Of a DNA stretch of 5,573 bases, positions 5,161 to 5,573 are shown one piece after another. Positions within the stretch are counted from its first letter, which is position 1, and each line of letters opens with the position of its first letter. Position numbers and translations under genes: made by a program. This DNA is from Gammaproteobacteria bacterium (GTDB lineage Bacteria; Pseudomonadota; Gammaproteobacteria; Pseudomonadales; UBA7434): positions 1 to 5,573 of the forward strand of contig JAJRPK010000050.1 of NCBI GenBank assembly GCA_024280785.1, read 5' to 3'. Under the pieces are notes generated by a model. It worked only from the letters and a program-made list of their open reading frames with translations. It did not search any database and was not told the origin of the DNA.

Positions 5161-5573
5161 TTGTTATTCCTCCTGCGCGTCAAAAAGGCGCGGATTGCAC
5201 CATGCCCCAGCACGCCACCCAAGGTACCGAAGACAGCAAACATTCCGATAAGATCGAGCATCTTATTATCTCCTTTTCCTGGCATATAAAAACCGTCCAG
5301 ATGGGCAAGTCGTCCTTCCTTGGCATGGCACTCATTACACTCCAACGCATCCTCTTCAGGGGCTACCATGTGATTTATTGGCCAATAGGAAAGTGTTTCC
5401 ATAAATCCCCATTCGCCACTGTAAGGAATATTATTATTACGCATTCCTGCATTTATTGATTTATCGAAGTTATATCCTCCCCATAATGCTTCATCGCTAT
5501 CGCCCCAGAGCTGCATATAAACCAAGGTATTATTACCCTTGTCGTAAGGCTGTGTGGTGTGCATTTTTTTAAA
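5157..5573 (-). CDS. Octaheme tetrathionate-reductase-family cytochrome c, C-terminal part
   Basis: The frame is open to the right edge, so this is the last 138 codons of a longer gene; the ATG at 5564 is internal. The visible part holds one c-type heme site, CNECH at 5325-5339, preceded by YWPINHMVAPEEDAL and followed by EGRLAHLDGFYMPG. This block is characteristic of the C-terminus of octaheme tetrathionate reductase (OTR)-family cytochromes, where the last CxxCH follows a P-(V/I)-x-H-M-V-A-P segment. H in NHMVAP is a plausible distal ligand for another heme. After a short linker, about 20 hydrophobic residues (LDLIGMFAVFGTLGGVLG...) and a positive RRRNNK tail form a C-terminal membrane anchor with the cytoplasmic end last. 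Shewanella OTR can reduce tetrathionate, nitrite and hydroxylamine in vitro; the physiological substrate here is unknown. The other hemes and the active site lie outside the window. Confidence 0.8.
   Translation of the reverse strand, partial: FKKMHTTQPYDKGNNTLVYMQLWGDSDEALWGGYNFDKSINAGMRNNNIPYSGEWGFMETLSYWPINHMVAPEEDALECNECHAKEGRLAHLDGFYMPGKGDNKMLDLIGMFAVFGTLGGVLGHGAIRAFLTRRRNNK
5169..5174 (-). promoter_or_regulatory. Shine-Dalgarno of the cytochrome b gene inside the octaheme gene
   Basis: A perfect AGGAGG on the minus strand is embedded in the last codons of the octaheme cytochrome gene, in the Arg-rich tail, eight bases before the cytochrome b ATG. Together with the ATGA stop/start overlap it implies co-translation of the two subunits. 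Confidence 0.75.

Noticed and set aside
5202..5459. Plus-strand frame antisense to the octaheme cytochrome
   Set aside because: It lies opposite strongly conserved heme-protein codons and shows no independent coding signal.

Overview
The window looks like an accessory stretch of a gammaproteobacterial chromosome, probably marine or sediment-dwelling. The evidence is moderate GC, remnants of four transposases from three insertion-sequence families (IS256, two distinct IS630 types, IS91), a secreted GH114-type glycosidase, and an octaheme cytochrome / cytochrome b pair of the kind found in respiring gammaproteobacteria. Genus cannot be fixed from the sequence. Almost all coding capacity is on the minus strand; the exception is the IS91 remnant on the plus strand.

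Layout from left to right. 1-141 is the 5' end of an IS256-family element whose transposase runs out of the window. 195-629 is a small secreted DUF1566/Lcl-C-like protein with six cysteines. 630-832 shows no gene. 833-1699 is the catalytic (DDE) part of an IS630 transposase, cut off upstream by an apparent one-base deletion next to an 11-base poly-C run. 1801-1884 carries what looks like the last codons of an unrelated surface protein ending in DIGAYEFVE. 1882-2069 is the N-terminal DNA-binding part of a second, different IS630 transposase, without a usable start codon. 2155-3552 is the best intact accessory gene: a secreted protein with a duplicated N-terminal beta-rich module and a C-terminal GH114 (endo-alpha-1,4-polygalactosaminidase-like) domain with both likely catalytic acids. 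3681-4103 on the plus strand is a decayed IS91-family transposase that has lost its HUH motif. 4104-4494 has no convincing gene but contains a plus-strand terminator-like hairpin. 4495-5573 is a translationally coupled operon: the C-terminal end of an octaheme tetrathionate-reductase-family cytochrome c with a membrane anchor, then a four-helix cytochrome b.

Functionally there are two separate units. The cytochrome pair would pass electrons between the quinone pool (through cytochrome b) and the periplasmic multiheme protein. The GH114 protein would act outside the cytoplasm on galactosamine-rich polysaccharide, for example biofilm matrix. It sits between IS630 and IS91 debris, which suggests it arrived, or was stranded, by mobile-element activity. 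No wholly new system is evident. The items most worth attention are the two-module GH114 architecture, the composite IS630 scar with its orphan DIGAYEF tail, and the octaheme/cytochrome b operon.
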